Assembly: GCA_016199425.1 (NCBI GenBank) | Contig: JACQGT010000635.1 | Coordinates: forward strand, 1 to 7,940 | Source of the DNA: Chloroflexota bacterium | GTDB taxonomy: Bacteria > Chloroflexota > Anaerolineae > Caldilineales > Caldilineaceae | Length of the DNA: 7,940 nt | Direction of reading: 5' to 3' | Shown: positions 5,864 through 7,940 of the stretch, piece by piece | Numbering within the stretch: the stretch's first letter is position 1 | Layout of the letters: every line of letters starts with the position of its first letter | Notes under the pieces: model-generated | What the model saw: the letters and a program-made list of their open reading frames with translations, nothing else | The model's database searches: none | Told to the model about the DNA's origin: nothing | Position numbers and translations under genes: made by a program

Positions 5864-7288
5864 CTACACCCCCGCCCGCTGCAAATTGAGCGCCAGCAGA
5901 CGCTCCAAAATCTCCTCGTCGCTCAGGTCAACGGGCCAGCCATAGGCCGCGCAGACCGCCGCGTCCAGCTTCTGATGCAGCAGCGCCAGCCACGTCGGGC
6001 GCTGGTTGTAGAGATTTGTCAGCGTGCGTTTGGACAGGGCCTGCTCGTCCAGCCCCGGCGGGTTGAGCCAGACGTCCCGCTTGGCCACCAGCTCCGCAGC
6101 GGTCTGGGCGATGGCCTGGACCCGGGGATCGTCCGCGGGTTCCTGCCCCGGCGGCCAGGGGAAGGGGAAAGTCTCGAAGGTGGTGGTGGGGGTGTAGCGA
6201 GAGCCGCTTTCCGCTTCCCGCAATTGTGTGCCCTGTGCCCTGGCCCACAATTCGTGCGGACGGGAATGGAGTACGCCGAAAAAATAGTCGTCTTCACGGG
6301 CAATGACAACCAGTAAATTCTCAGCAACTACTTCCGTTGAAACCCACACAAACACGCGATATTTGGATACCATCGGAGTTGCTATGTAACGCTCAAGTGA
6401 AGCGATAGCAGTTCGCATTCCAATTCGGGTCTCACCAAATCGCCACCAATACGTTCTGTGATTTGCTCTACGGACTTCATCTCTAATTGGCTTGACGTTC
6501 CTCACAACATACTCAAACGGTTGTTCATATTCGGCTGCTTCTGCCTGTGACGAGTCAGTTCCAAAGTCGATTATCCACATATTTCTTGGACGACGGGTTA
6601 CGTCAGTGGCATTTATCCATCTTTTGATGACATCAGAATTAGGCCGTCCCAGCTTGCCAAAGAGATTGGAGGGCAGCAGGTCGATGTCCTCGGCAAAGAG
6701 GCAAAAGAGCAGGCGGATCAGAAAATGGGCGATGCGCTGCGGGTCGTCCTCCTGGACGCGCAGCAGCGCGGCCAGCCGGGCAAACTCTTTGGCCGCCTGC
6801 TCCGTCACCTGCTCAACGGTCTGGCTGGCTTTGAAATGTTCCGGCTCGTTGAAGATCGCCCGCAGGTGGGCCATCCCCGCCGGCTTGAGCAGATCGTCCA
6901 GGCCGATCTCCACCGTCCGCTTGACGGTATTCGTAAAATTGGTATGCACGACGATGCGTTCGATGTCGCAGACGACGAGGAGGGGCGGGTTGAGCAACGA
7001 TTCCCGGTATTGGAGAAGCTGCTGCCAGGCTTTGCCCAAGTCCGCGTGCTTGCCCTTATATTCCCAGGCAAAATAGCCCCGCTTCCAGACGTCCGCCCAG
7101 CCGCTGCCGCCCTTCTGCTTGCCCGCGCCCGCCTCGAAGGTAAAACGTTCGCCGGTGGGGTCGTCCTCGGCCGGCGTGACGTGGCCGATCAGATGGCAGA
7201 GGTCCAGGAAGTGTTCCTGGGCCGCGCTGCGCTCCTTCAGCGCGTTGCCGCGCCACTTGTACACAAATTCCTGGGGTGTGATGGGCAT
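5864..7288 (-). CDS. MmeI-like type IIL restriction protein lacking its methyltransferase domain
   Basis: In full-length relatives (roughly 900 residues or more) one chain carries a nuclease, an adenine methyltransferase and a target-recognition domain. Here 474 residues remain. Residues 1-150 are the nuclease region: D66, then nine residues, then E76-Y-K78, the same D-X9-E-X-K spacing known for MmeI. Residues about 155-212 are the helical connector (ends LLPSNLFGKL). It then jumps directly to GRPNSDV (214-220), normally found after the methyltransferase. RRPRNMWIIDFG, WWRFGE (281-286), DDYFFGVLHSRPHELWA and TFPFPWPP (373-380) form the recognition/C-terminal part. No DPACGSG or NPPF/Y motif exists. 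I chose ATG 7288 because the in-frame extension to 7423 runs through a promoter; no strong ribosome site is seen. GC is far lower in 6280-6655 than on either side. It may be a deletion derivative, a pseudogene or a repurposed protein. Confidence 0.82.
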   Translation of the reverse strand: MPITPQEFVYKWRGNALKERSAAQEHFLDLCHLIGHVTPAEDDPTGERFTFEAGAGKQKGGSGWADVWKRGYFAWEYKGKHADLGKAWQQLLQYRESLLNPPLLVVCDIERIVVHTNFTNTVKRTVEIGLDDLLKPAGMAHLRAIFNEPEHFKASQTVEQVTEQAAKEFARLAALLRVQEDDPQRIAHFLIRLLFCLFAEDIDLLPSNLFGKLGRPNSDVIKRWINATDVTRRPRNMWIIDFGTDSSQAEAAEYEQPFEYVVRNVKPIRDEVRRANHRTYWWRFGETRIGMRTAIASLERYIATPMVSKYRVFVWVSTEVVAENLLVVIAREDDYFFGVLHSRPHELWARAQGTQLREAESGSRYTPTTTFETFPFPWPPGQEPADDPRVQAIAQTAAELVAKRDVWLNPPGLDEQALSKRTLTNLYNQRPTWLALLHQKLDAAVCAAYGWPVDLSDEEILERLLALNLQRAGV

Positions 7289-7299
7289 TGGCTCGGCTC

Positions 7300-7350
7300 G
7301 GCGGGCGGGCGGTGGGTATAGCTGACAGGGTGACACGATGAGCGGGTGAC
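7300..7350. other. Leader of the MmeI-like gene with short GGTGACA-type repeats
   Basis: CAGGGTGACA, GCGGGTGACA and AAGGTGA recur at roughly 10-20 bp steps in 7325-7360, between promoter and start codon. This simple direct repetition has no recognised function. Confidence 0.4.
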
Positions 7351-7394
7351 AAGGTGAAAAAAAGTCACTCGATGGCCGCGCTCGGTATAGATGG

Positions 7395-7423
7395 ATTGTA
7401 ACGGGCAGGCGCGGGACTGTCAA
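7395..7423 (-). promoter_or_regulatory. Predicted sigma70-type promoter of the MmeI-like gene
   Basis: On the minus strand a consensus -35 TTGACA (7418-7423) and a -10 TACAAT (7395-7400) are 17 nt apart, matching 11 of 12 consensus bases. The start of transcription would be near 7388, about 100 nt before ATG 7288. Its strength suggests the truncated gene is still transcribed. Confidence 0.75.
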
Positions 7424-7436
7424 CCTGGGGGTATTC

Positions 7437-7499
7437 GATTCCGGGAATGGACCGCGCGCTGCTTGTCAACGAGGAATCGCCGGATCCATTCCCGGAATC
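7437..7499. repeat. Hairpin element, copy 3 (variant arms)
   Basis: GATTCCGGGAATGGA at 7437-7451 is the reverse complement of 7485-7499. The span is 63 bp with about a 33-nt loop. The core GATTCCGGGAAT is shared with copies 1 and 2; the outer bases change from CGGCCA to GGACC/GGATCC. It lies just upstream of the MmeI-like promoter, so this gene has a copy of the element on each side. Confidence 0.9.
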
Positions 7500-7547
7500 G
7501 GTCCACGCTGCCAGCCGCGGATGCCGTCTGCTTTGGTGGCGCAGATG

Positions 7548-7556
7548 TGCTATAAT
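7548..7556 (+). promoter_or_regulatory. Extended -10 promoter reading rightward
   Basis: TGCTATAAT is a full extended -10 box. The best -35 at 17 nt (CTGCTT, 7528-7533) is poor, as is common when TGn is present. It would drive the small gene at 7767 with a leader of about 200 nt. Between 7557 and 7766 I see no certain gene. A GTG-initiated 22-codon frame (7688-7756) ends just before the next ribosome site and may be a remnant. Confidence 0.6.
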
Positions 7557-7754
7557 CGGTTCATTGCACGGCAACGGACGAGTGAACGAAAAGATCGCGG
7601 CTTTGCCCAGCAATACAAAACCGGCTACACTAACCCAATATCCGACGCCCGATACCCGAAAAATGTGCGAGCAATGCGGCTGAATGGGTGTTCTGTGTCA
7701 AGTTGGCGAAACAAGCCATCGCCGATTTTCGTGCGGACAAGTACAAAGAACTAT

Positions 7755-7766
7755 AAGGAGAATGAA
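7755..7766 (+). promoter_or_regulatory. Shine-Dalgarno for the truncated small gene
   Basis: AAGGAG at 7755-7760 is 6 nt before ATG 7767. This is ideal spacing and the main reason to believe that a real gene starts here. Confidence 0.7.
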
Positions 7767-7814
7767 ATGAGTGTTACGGTTGTCCAAATGAATAAGGACG
7801 AACTGAAAGCATAG
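7767..7814 (+). pseudogene. 5' fragment of a small gene, cut off after 15 codons
   Basis: The frame reads MSVTVVQMNKDELKA and then TAG. It has an ideal ribosome site and an upstream promoter, yet is too short for a normal product. The stop falls where a mobile-element end appears to begin (GTGTCAACTTAAG at about 7815-7827). The N-terminus, with a KDELKA word, resembles short DELxxLIE-type antitoxin-like proteins I recall from cyanobacteria and Chloroflexota. With 15 residues that is only a suggestion. The remainder of the gene may lie beyond the mobile element, off the right edge. Confidence 0.5.
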
Positions 7815-7827
7815 GTGTCAACTTAAG
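7810..7827. mobile_element. Putative insertion-sequence end
   Basis: The coding frame of the small gene breaks at or near 7811-7814, and the next bases, GTGTCAACTTAAGC, look like a terminal inverted repeat. The mate end and any target-site duplication are beyond the right edge, so the exact boundary is a guess. Confidence 0.4.
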
Positions 7828-7940
7828 CGAAATGCTGGTTGAGTTCGACGATTTTGGGCGCAGAGGCGGCCAAGCCCATAGCGGCCACCATGTCAACGAG
7901 TTGTTGGAAAAGACGCTCAACCGCGTGTAGGGATGGCTGC
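7823..7940 (-). CDS. Partial C-terminus of a probable insertion-sequence transposase
   Basis: The minus-strand frame enters from the right edge and ends at TAA 7825-7823, giving 38 residues with clean coding character: AVERLFQQLVDMVAAMGLAA, then a KIVELNQHFA end. It is too short to assign a family. I call it transposase from its position, 9 bp inside an abrupt break in a small gene, and from the terminal-repeat-like GGTGTCAACTTAAG. The N-terminus is outside the window. It could instead be another gene's end. Confidence 0.5.
   Translation of the reverse strand, partial: QPSLHAVERLFQQLVDMVAAMGLAASAPKIVELNQHFA

Noticed and set aside
7289..7423. N-terminal 45-residue extension of the MmeI-like protein
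   Set aside because: The extension starts inside the predicted -35 box and would translate the promoter. Family proteins start near MPITPQEFV.
7688..7756. GTG-started 22-codon frame ending in DKYKEL just before the AAGGAG
   Set aside because: It is too short and without its own ribosome site. It is possibly a remnant, but I cannot support it as a gene.

Overview
The window looks like chromosomal DNA of a GC-rich member of the Chloroflexota (Anaerolineae/Caldilineae-like). This is an inference from the gene set: a glucose-type CUT1 ABC transporter, a Tat-type lipoprotein with an Ala/Pro linker, a luciferase-like F420/FMN oxidoreductase, and gaps full of long-stem hairpins. No rRNA, tRNA or CRISPR array was seen.

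Left part (1-3800): a three-gene sugar import operon reads leftward. It holds a solute-binding lipoprotein (gtsA-like, 2126-3466), then two permeases (gtsB-like 1008-1958, gtsC-like 184-1011) whose ends overlap by ATGA. A good sigma70-type promoter lies about 200 bp before the first gene. No ATPase gene is present, so the transporter presumably borrows an MsmK/MalK-type ATPase from elsewhere. The first 237 bp form an almost perfect palindrome in which the last 18 codons of gtsC reappear on the other strand. This is either a real inverted duplication or an assembly fold-back.

Middle (3800-5700): a luciferase-like monooxygenase gene (3810-4757), whose stop codon lies inside a 7-bp tandem repeat, and an unrecognised conserved-looking protein (4856-5674). 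A 15-bp perfect-stem hairpin separates them.

Right part (5700-7500): a 474-residue MmeI-like (type IIL restriction-modification) protein that keeps its N-terminal nuclease motif and its C-terminal target-recognition region but lacks the whole methyltransferase domain. The reading frame is intact. The join coincides with a sharp GC drop, so the gene looks like a recombinant. It has a near-consensus promoter and is bracketed by three copies of one hairpin element (arms GATTCCGGGAATCGGCCA or close), two of them in an 88-bp tandem duplication.

Right end (7500-7940): a rightward extended -10 promoter, a well-positioned Shine-Dalgarno and a 15-codon gene start that stops abruptly. It abuts what looks like the end of an insertion sequence, with a transposase-like C-terminus coming in from the right edge. 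This end and the restriction gene make 5700-7940 an accessory, rearranged region, while 184-5674 looks like ordinary metabolism.
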